The translations under genes and the position numbers were made by a program. Shown here one piece after another: positions 25,185 to 37,200 of a DNA stretch of 64,000 nt. The notes below the pieces were generated by a model. That model ran no database searches and was not told the origin of the DNA. It saw nothing but the letters and a program-made list of their open reading frames with translations. Within the stretch, counting starts at the first letter, position 1; every line of letters starts with the position of its first letter. Origin of the DNA: Gorsachius magnificus (Eukaryota > Chordata > Aves > Pelecaniformes > Ardeidae); the NCBI GenBank assembly GCA_034008185.1, contig CM067081.1, forward strand, positions 188,373,510 through 188,437,509, given 5' to 3'.

Positions 25185-25320
25185 ACAGTGGGGATGGTCA
25201 TCCCCATTTTACGGCTGGAATGATCAAGACATGGAAAGATGAAACGAATTCCTGAAATTCTTGCGGAAGACCAACAGCAAAGTCAGGAAAGGATCCTGTG
25301 CCCTCCTATTCTTGCCACTT
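25185..25320 (-). repeat. MIR-like SINE relic, reverse orientation
   Basis: CCCCATTTTACGGCTGGAA, a GATGAAACGAATTCCTGAAA stretch, then AGCAAAGTCAGGAA and CTCCTATTCTTGCCAC, follows the reverse complement of MIR (CCATTTTACAGATGAGGAA, GTGACTTGCCCAAGGTC, CAGAGCCAGGA) over more than 100 bases. Confidence 0.55.
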
Positions 25321-25901
25321 CTGTTCCCATTGTAGCTGCTGGTGACTTCCACAGATTTCTGTGGAAACAGAAAAGGAAAATCCTTTTGTGAAAATGCACT
25401 GTCTCTGTCAAGATGTACGGAATTTCCTGCCAAAACCACAAAGCCCATGAATGTCTTAGGAGATGTCTTTTGCAATGACAAAGTTCAACCTTTTCCATGC
25501 TGACTGGCCTTATGTTCCAGCAGAGATACAAAGATGACTGTGATGGAAGCTGTAAAGATACGTACAGTATAGATACACCCTTATGTCACTATTTTCAAAA
25601 TTTATTGGTAGCATCTTAAATCACAAAATATTTTAGCTTGCCAGTGCTCAAATTCAAATGGGATCGAGGCTGCTTCACTTAGAGGGCTATTTGCTGTTTT
25701 GTGTAATCACAGTCCTTTCTCCAGAGCAGGAGGAGGGAAAATTACATATTTTATGCATTAGGGAAGTGTTACTTCTCTTTAGAAGTGTCTATAAATATGG
25801 TCTGCAATCATTTAATCTGTGGCTGTGAACTCATCAGTACCAACAGGGCAAGGCTCAAACTTCATCACTTCTTAGATAAAATACCCAATGCCCATGATAA
25901 T

Positions 25902-25992
25902 GTAAATGTGTAAAACACCACACACAAACGTGTATTTATGTGTAGGCAAAGATATGTGTGTATGTGTATACATATGCATAAACACACGTATG
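25902..25992. repeat. Imperfect TG/CA and TATG microsatellite
   Basis: CACACACAAACGTGTATTTATGTG passing into GTGTGTATGTGTATACATATG: an interrupted purine-pyrimidine alternating tract. Confidence 0.7.
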
Positions 25993-28381
25993 CTCTTGAA
26001 GTATTTAGCGTGTTTCACTTCCCCCTTAGTCTGAGCCATGTGACAGTCTGCACATTTTGGCTGACATCTTGTGAAGCATTTGATCATGTGCTACCCTGTG
26101 GTAGCATGTATACGTGGCTTGTATACGTGGTACCCGGCCAGGCAATGAGACAAGTCAGCTGGTTACATTTACCCAGGTGCTTGATTGCTTTATGGTGCCA
26201 GGAGCAGCACATTCAGGGCTCTGCCAGATAAAGCCCTAAACATATATCCAAGCAAACGGGGAGGGCAATAAGTTCCTGCAACAGGCATCCCACTTTTTTA
26301 TAACACTTTTCTAAGAATTAAGGTTGGATTTTCAGTGTATAGAAGCTGGGTTTTATGTCTCAGTGTTACATACTGTCTCACACCTCTGTGCACAAAACGG
26401 CAATGACTGTTCGGACAAACTTTGTAATTCGACACAAACATGTAGAAGAGGCATCTATGTTAAAGACCATTTGAAAATGGATTCTAACGCGTAATGCTTC
26501 CAAAGATGTGGAGAATAAACTCCTAAAAAAGGGGTGACAGGAGAGTACTAAGTTTGAAACCAATTTTGTCTGAGCATCTGCATTCTAATGCTTTTGACTA
26601 AATTGTAAACACATTGTCTATCTGTTCCCATTGCAGAATATCTTGAAAATATTTAATAGGTGGTGCTAATTGCTCATATTCATGGTCTCTGGGGACTCCT
26701 TTTGCCAGTATCTGTCATCTCCTGGAAGTGTCAAGCACTGAGGGATTCAAAATTTATTCTGACTCTTTTATGACTTGCAGTCCAAATAGAGATAATAAGT
26801 CACACTTTCTCTTCACCAGCCTGTAGTAATGTAGCCTCTTATTTATCCATGATTGCAGGCAATTAGAAAGCATGTATCCATTAGGCTGCGTATTTTGGAA
26901 CACAATAGCTGTATGCAGATTGGTTTAGTCATTGCTTTCCTTACAAACAATGTCCTTCTGTTTCATGGCTTTTTATTATTTTCAACGCATCAGAGAAGAT
27001 TTGTGCAGGTCATGGGGAGGCCATAAAGGAGAAGGTTATATGGGTCAAAGAGGGAGATGACGGGAGCATAGACTGGTATTTTAACAGTAGGTATAGAGTG
27101 AAATGGTTGGATTTTGATTTAAACAGAAAGCTATGTCAAGGTCTATTGACATTTAGGTGCCTGGCAGAAAGTATGTGTAGAAGATTGCACTGCAAGCCAC
27201 AGGTAGCAGTTGTATTCTTCATGCTATGGGAAAGAAAACAGAATATTGGTTTTGTTAAATGTGAAGCCAGATGTGGGCCACCTAAAGTTATTTCTGTAAA
27301 GCAATATTTTCTGATCAGTTCTGTAACTTTCATTGCCACTGGACCAGGTGCCTTGTGCTATGATGCTGAGGCTATCTTGGGAAGTCCCACAGAACCGGGG
27401 TTATATTGGATAATAAAAAGGAAGGCTAAGAGTTAACGTTTTTTTTCCACACTCAGGCTGATGGCAATCATTTATCTTTGGCCAGGTAATTGTCAGCTGA
27501 GTATGGCTGAAAGAAGAACGCTGGTCCAGGCGGGATTTGAGTTAGTACGTAGATGAAAGGCTGCATAACCCCTTAGCGCCACTGAGAAATCCTCATTCCT
27601 AGTTTCACTGCTCTAACAGTTTTCGATAGTGAAAGGTCAGCAACTATTACTGAAAGTTCTTCATGCTATAGTCCTTCATATTGCATAGGATCACTCTTTC
27701 CTTTGTGCTTGGACTAAAAATTTCAAAAGCAAGTCATTGTGACAGTAATATATTTGTAGAAAGTTACAGTGTGCAAAAACTGCTATTAGGAAGATGAGGA
27801 AAGTCACCTGGACTATTTAATAATCCTATGGTGTTTGGCTTTATTCATAATGTCTCTATGGAGTGCCAGTTGTCCCGCTGTCTACCTGAAGGACAAATGA
27901 TAAGCCCTTGATGTCAGTTTGAGGTTAGGAAAAGTGTTACTACCTGCTAGCATTACAAACCCTAGTGACTGCTGAATTGAGAGATCAATGCTTTGGGCTG
28001 CATCTGGAGTTAACGTGTTGAAGAAGTTCAATACAAACTGTTTTCCCCCACTTGGCTGATACTAGAACCATAACTTATTCCTGGAATTGGAATGTATTTA
28101 TTCTTATTTTTCTTTCTAACAGTTTTCTAAATATCTGCTCTAAGTTTAGGATAATTCTGAAAGTAGAATAAACCTTATTGACTTGTTTGGTTCACTTCCT
28201 CCAGTTGACATTTCCAAGCTGATAAGATGCAGCAGTCATACTTCCCTGATGATCCCAGTATTGCAGAAAAGCATATTACTTAGCCTTTAGATGCAGCTGA
28301 CTTTAAGATGAGATGAGTAATGAGAGAATTAATGTTCTTTAATCCTCCCTGTGATCATCTAAGGAAATTTGGCATAACACC

Positions 28382-28396
28382 TTTTTTTTTTTTTTT
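28382..28396. repeat. Poly(T) tract
   Basis: Uninterrupted run of 15 T; no polyadenylation signal in the matching orientation beside it. Confidence 0.8.
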
Positions 28397-29725
28397 CTTT
28401 ATGCTTACTCTTTCTATGAATTACTGAACTGAGCTCTGAGTGTTTTCAGTGTTTCGGTTGTGACATCTGATTATGAGTAACTGAACCTGAACTGAAGTAT
28501 TGATGGCTTTATCAATAGCAATAGCAATTTATCAATGGAAAAGCACTAGACAATTCAAAATATCAAACCTTGAAAACACTCCAGCCATAACCTTGGCAAA
28601 TATAGGTCAAATTCATCGAGCAGACTTATGCCTTATGTGTATCTCTATGTAATACCACTGTCATTGGTACTACCTGGCCGTCTCTTAATCCATAAGTGTC
28701 TATAACCTTGCCACCAGGCATGTACAGAACCATCTGTGAATTGACACTGCTCCGCGATTAACGAGCTGCCCATTAAGAGAGATGTTAACTGACAGCTCCA
28801 GAAATGGGATCCTCAATGCAGCTGGAGGGGTCTCCACCATGTCAACATAGCCCCAGACTTTGGCTGTGCTCAAGATGAGCTTCAGCTGGACGTAGCTTGC
28901 GCCACGGCCCAGGAATCAGGGGTGTAAATACCCGTGTGTGTACAGAACCATGTACTGCATGGAGCAACACCTTGTGCCCAAAAAATGCAGCTTTGAATCT
29001 TTACTTGGGCCTGATTTAAAGCAGGCACTTGAACTTGCATTTTCCACATAAGACAGGAGCATCCTTGCTGCCAAGCTGCTCTGTCTCTTAGGAAGGCAAA
29101 GTGGCCTTAGATACAGAAAGATATACGGTTTGCTGTTCCAGGCAGGAATGAGTGGGTGTTCCTGGAGAGGTCAGCTGCTTTGCTTGAGACCAAACCTTTT
29201 TCCTGTGCAGTCAAGTCTTACGTGGCTTCTGAGGACCACGCAGCGCAGGGGAAAGGAGAGACCGGGGACTGTGCTATGCCAGGCTGGAATTATGCTCCAA
29301 TGTAACCCAGCAGTATTTGCAGAGGGCTTAGATGCCTGGTAATCAGCTTCCAGGCGTCACCAACAATGCCCCAGAGTTAGGCACTGCCTAAGAAACATGT
29401 GGTATCCTCCACTTGTGGCTGTGCAGTGCCGGGGATCCTGCTGGGGGTCAGGTTTAGTCCGTGTTTGGCTCCAGTTGTTCACATGGAGCTTCAAGGACTC
29501 TGCTGCGCCGCATGCAGCCTTTCTGCCTGGGAAGCTCAGTCTTTGAAAGCACTATCGGCCAGCATAATCTTTTCCTTTTCCTGCTGACAATTAATATTAA
29601 AAATAGCAGTAATATGTTGTGCCATTATAAATACATTAAGAAACAGCCAAATAAATACTATGCTAATCGTGTTCATTTAATCTCTTGGATGAATGAGTTG
29701 CTGGTCCCTTAGCATGGCTGCTTTT

Positions 29726-30182
29726 ATCATAGAATCATAGAATGTTTTGAGTTGGAAGGGACCCCTAGAGGTCATCTAGCCCAACCCCCCTGCAGTGAGC
29801 AGGGACACCTTTAATCAGATCAAGTTACTCAGAGCCCCATCCAACCTGGTCTTGAATGTTTCCAGGGATGGGGCCTCCACCACCTCTCCAGGCAACCCAT
29901 CCTGGTGTTTCACCACCCTCATTGTAAAGAATTTCTTCCTTATATCCAGTCTAAACCTACCCTGGTTTAGTTTAAAACCATTACCCCTTGACCTGTCACA
30001 ACTGGTGCTGCTAAAAAGATTGTCCCCATCTTTCCTATAGGCCCCCTTTAGGTACTGAAAGGCCGTAATCAGGTCTCCCCGCAGCCTTCTCTTCTCCAGG
30101 CTGAACAACCGCAACTCTCTCAGCCTGTCCTCATAGGAGAGGTGCTCCAGCCCTCAGATCATTTTCTGTAGCCCCCTTTTGG
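29726..30182 (-). mobile_element. CR1 LINE, 5'-truncated copy
   Basis: Starts with ATCATAGAATCATAGAATG (reverse of the terminal octamers) and carries the CR1 3' UTR and about 100 in-frame codons of the ORF2 C-terminus, starting [20 protein letters not shown] on the minus strand. It is close in sequence to the 9.6 kb copy, so probably the same subfamily. It breaks off near 30182 in GTAGCCCCCTTTTGG. The next ~175 bases are unrelated to CR1 and unassigned. Confidence 0.95.
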
Positions 30183-31887
30183 GGGCGGCAGGTCCAGATA
30201 CCTGTTTGTGCCGTAGCCAATTTGCTGTGCTTTGTCCCTGTCTGTGGCCTTCTGTGGCACATCTCCCAGTCCTTCCTCTTCCCCAGTCTCCTAAATGCCT
30301 TTTTCCATCTCTCAGTCGTCTGCTGAGAGCGACTCTTGCATAAGCCATGGGGCAACCTCCCGAGAAACAGTCATTGGGGATGGTAGTTTCTCATTGCAGA
30401 GGTGAACAGTGTCATTTTCAGGAAGTGGTGGCAGCTCCTAGAATACTGATAGGCCTTTTTTTAAACCAAGTTTGTCTCTCTCATCCTGCAGTTCTTCAGT
30501 GACTCTGACATTGTTTTCCAACTGTGCAGGTGTTTTGTTTTTGTTTAGCAAAGTGTCAGGAGCTGTCAGCACTTGATTCATTGATATCATCTTGAGATTA
30601 TCTTATCTGTGCAAAGAATTATAAAGAACCATGAAGACTTACATGAGTGGAAAGTGAATGGAAATGCAGAAGCACCAGAAGGAACAACAGAAAAATGGCA
30701 TGTGTTGATGACACCCATATCAGTAGGTCTTCGGGATCTTGTTGCTTCTATGTACAGCTTCTCAGGATACCCAGCTCAGAAGTCAAGAGACACTGAGTAA
30801 ACCCTAATAACTGATGTAGGAGGAACGGGAATTACATTCCCTTCCTAAGGAGTTCAGGAAGTCACATCCAAAACCAGCATGTCATTACCAACCTAAGAGG
30901 AGCCCAGAAGATGTAATGAGGACTCAATAGCTGGCATCCCTCATCTTCTGTATCACCCAAGACAGACAGACTGACCACCTGGGTTCTGTTTTATTGTTTT
31001 AACATTTTTTATTCTGGATTGGGAGTTAATATGGACTCACTCTCAGATAGGTAGTCACATATATAATTTTAAATTGCTTAAACTCATGTCCTCCAAACTA
31101 TAAGCCCACTGTCAGACACTGCTGTCAGATATAACATGTCTGGCAAAAGCAGATTTGGCAGGAAAAAATTCTCGCTTAACTGTAGCTGTAGCTATCTTGG
31201 GGAAAGGTAGTAGGAATACCTCATTTTTGCCAATCAGTGTAAAAATTCTAAAAATCTGAACTAGTTAGCTATCATGGCATTAACACTGGCCCTTCATTTT
31301 GATCATTTTGTGGTAACAGGTCTTTAGTACTCCCTCTGGATATGTTCATGGAGTATTTAGTTGTATATTGTCATTGTATTTCAGGACTGATGACTTTTTC
31401 AGGTAATGTGTAAATTCTTAAACTTTTTATTAATACCACTATGTCATATCCATTGTGTATCTTCCTGGAGTTGCGCTTTCAGCTTACCAGCGCAGACAGC
31501 TAGAAAAGGAACATTGATTGTTCTTACAAGAAATCTTTGTGATTCTCCTTCTCTGTTGAAGCAGGCACAATGGTAAAGCCCCAGATTACTATGAAATACC
31601 CTTGTGTTCTGTATTATTCACTTCTTTCATTCCAAAACAGAGAATGAAAATTATATGCTGCTTTTGTTTAGCAGTTTAAACTGCTTTTGCGTTTTTCCTC
31701 AGATGAAAACGTCCTTTATGCAGGCTTCATCATAAAAAGTATGTTATATTTTCTGGTGAAAAGCCTTGGGTGCCAAACTCCAACCCAGCATCTTCCCAAG
31801 ATACTTAACACTTGTGCAACAAGATTTGATATTTCTAGGGGCATTTGCCAGATTCTTGGAGATTCAAATGCCTTAGAAAAAATATGA
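30183..31887. other. Intergenic, no gene recognised
   Basis: Unique sequence. Overlapping minus-strand frames at 30131-30355 straddle the CR1 truncation point and are not supported. Confidence 0.5.
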
Positions 31888-32149
31888 TAAATTGTCCTGG
31901 TTTCGGCTGGGATAGAGTTAATTTTCTTCACAGAAGCTAGCATAGTGCTGTGCTTTGGATTCAGTGCTAGAAGAATGTTGATAACACGCTGATGTTTTTA
32001 GTTGTTGCCAAGCAGTGCTCAGACTGCTCAAGGACTTTTTGAGCTTCTCCTGCTCGGCCAGGTACATAACAAGCTGGGAGTACAGCACAGCTAGGACCCA
32101 AACTGTCCAAAGAGCTATTCCATACCATATAACGTCATGCTCGGGGGGG

Positions 32150-32275
32150 TTAGTCAGTCGGGTCGGTCGGGTCGGTCGGGTCAGTCAGGTCGGTTGAGTC
32201 GGTCGTCGGTCGCGGGCAGAGTGGTCGCAGCTCGGGCTGAGTGATCGCGGCTCGGGGGGAGTGATCGCTGCTCGG
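32150..32275 (+). repeat. Tandem arrays inside the LTR
   Basis: GTCGG/GGTCGGTCG units (32153-32215) are followed by about three copies of a CGCGGCTCGGG...GAGTGATCG unit (32216-32275). The sister LTR at 51.2 kb has only a short GGTCGGTCG run and one copy of the second unit, which accounts for most of the length difference. Confidence 0.8.
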
Positions 32276-32357
32276 GACGGGCTGGGCATCGGTCAGCGAG
32301 TGGTGAGCAATTGCATTGTGCATCACTTGTTTTATATATTCTGTATATTTTCTTACC

Positions 32358-32387
32358 ATTATTATTATTATTATTATTATTGTTATT
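32358..32387 (+). repeat. (ATT)n microsatellite in the LTR
   Basis: Eight ATT units followed by GTTATT; present in imperfect form in the related LTR at 51.2 kb. Confidence 0.85.
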
Positions 32388-32542
32388 CTTCTCTCTTATT
32401 AAACTGTCTCTATCCCAACCCACGGGTCTTACTTTTTTTTTCTTTTCTCCGATTCTCTCCCCCATCCCACTGAGGGAGGGGGGGAGTGAGCGAGCGGCTG
32501 CGTGGTGCTTAGTTGCCAGCCGGGTTAAACCACGACATAAAT

Positions 32543-34370
32543 ATATTTGATAATTTTGATAAAATATGAGCCCTATTCCTTGATATTATAACCTGTAGGT
32601 AGTGGTGATGCCAAATTCTGTTTTTATGATTTTATCACAGCTAGTAGTCAAAAGGCTCATGCTGACTATGCGCCTTGAGCATAGTGATCCAGTGATTGCT
32701 TGCTCACTCCCTCTCTCTTAATATGGTTAGAAAAGGAGTGACGTGCTTAAGTGCTTGCTTTGTTTCAAACCACTTTTCTCAGCACAGTATCCAAGCCTGG
32801 CAAATGCAGCTTTACTACAAACATTATAACTCTCCGTCCTGTGTACCTGAAATAATGCTTAAGTCAGGGATTAATGTGTAGACTCCCTTCTCCCAGTCAG
32901 GCATGAAGAAATGAAGCTCCTATGACCACTGAAGAGAGTGCATAATTGGTCATGCATGTGAAGACCCCATGACTGTCTAAGTCTCTGATAGGGCAGAGAA
33001 AAAAATGACCACCGATGTCCTACCTGTCCTGCAGAAGAAGGCAGTGTCTGGCTGGTGATGTGTTCTGCCACAGCTGGTCGAGCAAACGGCTGTATTGAAC
33101 ACCAGCTGTGAAGTATCATGCTGCTAAAAGCCTGCCATGTTTCCTATATCGTGTTAGCTCCATGGCTGCACTTTGGTCCCGTAGTACAATGGGCTGTGAG
33201 CAAAAAAAAAAAAGCTTTGAATATCACATCAAAGCTCCCTCGCTAAGAATCCTGGCCTTAAAAGACACAATCCCAGCCCCAGAACTAGCAGCAAATCTCA
33301 CTTTGTTCTTGGAAAAACCCAGCTTTTCCTTTTCTAAAAATTCCCGGTCTGTTAGGACTTTGACGTCTCAGATGACTGACCCTGAGCTAGACCTGGTAAT
33401 GGGCAGGGAGCTGCACTCTGCTCCAGTCTGCATGAGTTTATTATTTCAGCTCTGGGAGAGATGGAGAGAGTCTTTTCCTAGGAATGTGGGAATGAGGATC
33501 CAGAAGTCGGCAAAGAATAGCAAGGACTATACAACCTATGCGCCCAGATGAACCCAGGGGTCCTGCACCTGTGTCCCGGGCTCCAAGTCCCAGTTCTCAT
33601 ACAGCCCTGCTGCATAACCTTGGCTCATACTGCTGAGAGAGATCTGTGAGAAATTCTGCAGAAAGGTCGGACAGGTAGAATTTTAGATAGAAGTAGGATT
33701 GTTGAGGCAGGCTTGTTAACAGTTGAAGCATTCAAGAGGAAAACATAGTGTGGAAAGATGTAAAACCTTAAAGGAAAAACCCAGGGAGGTTGGTCAAGGC
33801 TTAGTCCAGGAATCATAGGGACATTGAATTGAGTCGTTGTTATCGTTGTCGATGGAGCAACACCTAGGAACCCTTCCAGAGAGCTGCAGAGGATGAGCCC
33901 TCCCAGCCTGCAAAGACCTTTTTGGTCAGGTGAGCATGCTAATGCCTAATAGCTAGTCATTATAATATAACTGCTTTTTACTTTGAAGCTTGTATATCCT
34001 GCTTGCAAAGACAGTGCCCAGCTGAATATGTCCAGATAAACTGCCCCCCCAAACCAGACCCTAACAGCTAAGAGCACAAAATCTAGAAGTCAGGTGAGGG
34101 ATTGTGGAAAAATGAGAACGTACTGCTGTAAATTTTCTAGGCTATGGAGAAGCAGGTTTAGCCTGGAGGAGAACTAAAGGGGAGGAGACACCAGCTGTCA
34201 TGAAGGGAGGTAGTGAGGAGTCATACCAAAAGTCCCTCTGTATTAGAGCAGTGTGCTTAGCATGGCAGACTGCTGGCGTGCTCAAACTGTGCACTTGAAA
34301 GATCCCTCTCTGCTCTCATAATTTCACTGTATCTCTTTCTGCTAAGAGCATATTTCTCCTGAATACTAAT
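32543..34370. other. Intergenic, no gene recognised
   Basis: Unique sequence with a 12-A run near 33202. An open frame at 33108-33551 (+) lacks an ATG at its edge and has no recognisable domain. Confidence 0.55.
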
Positions 34371-34422
34371 AATCATAGAATCACAGAATCATTTAGGTTG
34401 GAAAAGACCTTTAAGATCCTTT
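34371..34422 (-). mobile_element. CR1 LINE 3' end fragment
   Basis: AATCATAGAATCACAGAATC followed by TTAGGTTGGAAAAGACCTTTA: about 50 bases of CR1 3' UTR and octamers only. Confidence 0.88.
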
Positions 34423-36520
34423 TTCTTGGTTGCACAGTAAAAAAACAGAGGAAGGTGCTTCCAAGAGACCCTGACCTGTTCTTTCTCAGGCTATGCAGTG
34501 GTATCCAGAGGGTCTCCAAAGGGTACAGAAAAAGTGGGTGTTTAAATGGTTTGCAAAGTCCCAACAGAGGGAAATTCATATGCATAGAGAATATGCATCA
34601 TGCCTTAACTCAGTGTACTGCCCACCCATCAAGGCTGACAGAATTTCACTGTATTTTATACAGATGTTTTCCCTGAGGCTTACATTGATATCCCTGGTTA
34701 TTGACTATTAGATAAACTTCATCAGGTCTTTCTTTCAGTTTACAAGCACAAATTTGTTTTTACCTTTGTTGATCTTAAGTCTCTTTATTCCTGCCACTTC
34801 TTTCAAGTCTCTTGTCATTTTCTAAGAGTTAAGAAGGACTTGTTAAGTCACCTTTTTACTTTTTGTGGTGAATGCAAAGCTGTTTCTTTACATTGGTCTT
34901 GGTTTATTCTTTAAGCTCTTCTGTTTTTGAAAATCTTAATTCCATAGGTTTGCTTGTTTAAATTCAGCTATTGAATTTCATTCATTTATATAGTCCTTCA
35001 TTTTCAGATTTCCAGGAACTGCTGTTCTCATGTATTACCCACACATCTGATATATAAAATTTCTTGAAATTTCATGAGAAGTTATTGTGGCAGAAATAGT
35101 TCTGCCAAGGTTTAGATCAAAGCTGGAAAAGGATTCCTTCTGAAAGGAATTTGCCATTTGCTCATGACAAATTTGAAGAAGAGAACTGGAAAGTTATAAC
35201 TCTGATTTCCTTCTCTATGGTTTCAGGCCATGTGACCCATGCTTCCATAATTTATGATCTTTGAGCATAAGTATGTTTTCCTTGTCCACAAGATCTAACA
35301 TCTTTTGCAACTGCCATGGACTTTCACCATGCTATTCCATTTTCTTTCTGAATACTGATAGATTTAGACTTCCTTTATTTTCGTTATTGAGTGCATAATT
35401 AGAAAAAGACCTTGACTATGGTACTATAATAATATCACTGTATTATTAGTATGAAAATCACTTACTTGCTTTCTGGGGATAATGGAGATCTTACTTGATT
35501 TTTAAATTATTACAGCTTACCTACAATGCAGATACATGGCTAACAGACTTCATTATTAGTTTTCCAGATTATGTGAACTTTTAACTACTACAAGACTCTG
35601 CTAAGGCTTGTAGAATTTTTTGGTGTATATCCACAAAAGTACATTTCAACCAATAATGAGTGAATTTATTATGACCTTCCTAAACTCAGATTCTGGATTA
35701 GATTATATAATTTAGTGCCAGGAAGGGACTTCTCTTTTTAAACTAAATTCAATAAAAGAAACTTTTTTTTTTAAAGCAAAACCAATACATTGGAGGTGGG
35801 GAGGATGCCAGGTATGGTATGTGATACATCCTTATGCTTACTAAGATTCAACCCAAAGGTTCTTTTTGATTCTTCCATGAGAATCATGGTTTATCTGACC
35901 AAAGTGAAATGATAAGCTAGCACATTTATGCTGCTTGTGTTACCTTAAAATCAGGGAATGCTGTTTTAGTGTGAACTCATCAATGATGATGTGTCCTGTT
36001 TATTAACACAATAACTAGAACTAGTTTACCAGTTATTCTCTCATTTATAAGAACAGGTTTTCATGTTCTTGGAATCCAGTGGAAGATATTGTGGGCAAGA
36101 GAATGAATATACTTTATTAGTAACTAACAGTCCTTGAAAACAAGGTGTGATATTACCAGCAGAGTATGGAGTCCAGGCAGATGTACAGATTTACCAGGCC
36201 AGGGATACAGGCTGTAGCATCCCTCCCAGCATCACCCAAGGGATCTAAGTTTCTTTGTCCCACAATGTGATTCATAGTCACTTAATTCACACTGTTTCTA
36301 ATCTGTATTTGAATTCATAGATTGTTAAGTGAAGCTACTTGTGTTTTGTAACATATTTAGGCTTCTTTAGGTGAACTTTGTGAAGTACAAAGTATTTTCT
36401 AAAGGTGGCTAAAATACCAGGTGCATTTGAATGAACTCCACCAATATCACAGAAATAATCTTCACATCAGCTCCAGTCATTAAATTATCTTGGTTTTCAG
36501 GTTGATGAATAGATATTTAG
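34423..36520. other. Intergenic, no gene recognised
   Basis: Very AT-rich unique DNA; no repeats or exons recognised. Confidence 0.6.
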
Positions 36521-36966
36521 AGGAGGGTCATGAAAATGATCAGGGGGCTGGAGCACCTTTCTTACAAGGACATGCTGAGAGAGTTGGGGTTGCTCAGCCT
36601 GGAGAAGAGAAGGCTCCTGGCAGACCTTATTGCGGCCTTCCAGTGCTTAAAGGGGGCCTATAGGAAAGATGGGGATGATCTTTTTAGCAAGGCCAGCTGT
36701 GACAGGACAAACGGTAATGGTTTTAAACTAAAAGAGGGTAGGTTTAGACTGGATATAAGGAAGAAATTTTTTACAGTGAGGCTGTCCCTGCTCATTGCAG
36801 GGGGGTTGAACTAGATGACCTTTAAAGGTCCTTTTCAACCCAAACCATGCTATGATTCTGCAATTCTGCAATTCTGCGATTCTGCGATTCTGCAATTCTG
36901 TGATTCTGTGATTCTGTGATTCTATGATTATATGATTCTGTGATTCTATGATTCTATGATTCTATG
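36521..36966 (+). mobile_element. CR1 LINE with internal deletion and expanded octamer tail
   Basis: Starts in the ORF2 C-terminus (KMIRGLEHLSYKDMLRELGL in frame from 36530) and runs to the CR1 3' UTR. Compared with the 9.6 kb copy, about 108 bases are missing after TTTTTTACAGTGAG (36779): the sequence jumps straight to CTGTCCCTGCTCATTGCAGG. The loss is a multiple of three, so a 94-codon frame persists across it. The tail is an unusually long octamer array (36855-36966). Confidence 0.93.
36855..36966 (+). repeat. CR1 terminal octamer array, 14 units
   Basis: Fourteen consecutive 8-base units of the form ATTCTGCA, ATTCTGCG, ATTCTGTG or ATTCTATG (one ATTATATG). Other CR1 copies in this window end in about two units. 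The 5' units are TGCA/TGCG variants and the 3' units TATG, so the array looks expanded in blocks. Confidence 0.92.
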
Positions 36967-36984
36967 TTATGCTTCCTAGAAAGA

Positions 36985-37200
36985 GATGGGATACTGGCGT
37001 GATGGTTAGGAAAGCTGGATCATATTCTTTATCACTGACTTCTTTTCCATGCCCTTGGCAAGTCATTTTGCCTCTTTGTGCCTCAGTTTCCACTCCAATT
37101 TCTCACTGATGCAGTTTATAGCCTCTTTGGGACAGGAATTTTTATCCCCTACATGATGGTAGAGTGCCTTACAGCACAGCCCGGACACTGGGAGTATTTG
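36985..37200 (+). repeat. MIR-like SINE relic, nearly full length
   Basis: An A-box-like GGCGTGATGGTTAGGAAAGC is followed by ATCACTGACTTC, CCTTGGCAAGTCATTTTGCC and TCTTTGTGCCTCAGTTTCC, which follows MIR closely. A GCCTCTTTGGGACAGGAATT-like 3' part comes after. This is the best preserved ancient SINE here and sits 20 bases after the CR1 octamer array. Confidence 0.65.

Larger units (their letters stand above)
25321..29725. other. Intergenic, no gene recognised
   Basis: AT-rich unique DNA with a TG/CA-rich tract at 25902-25992 and a 15-T run at 28382-28396. Short frames only. Confidence 0.6.
31893..32537 (+). mobile_element. Solo LTR of an avian endogenous retrovirus, complete, with 5 bp target duplication
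   Basis: A 645-base LTR runs from TGTCCTGGTTTCGG to AACCACGACA, with TG...CA ends, flanked by the direct repeat TAAAT (31888-31892 and 32538-32542). Five-base duplications and this sequence type fit the ERVL-like LTRs abundant in birds. Inside are a TATA-like TTTTATATATT near 32329, an ATT microsatellite, a TTATTAAA poly(A) signal near 32396, and a GGTCGGGTC array at 32150-32215. No internal retroviral sequence lies beside it, so it is a solo LTR left by recombination. The short frames through it are not genes. Confidence 0.93.

Noticed and set aside
32015..32550. Short frames within the 31.9 kb LTR, including a TDP-repeat peptide
   Set aside because: Non-coding LTR DNA; the TDP repeat is the translation of the GGTCGG array.
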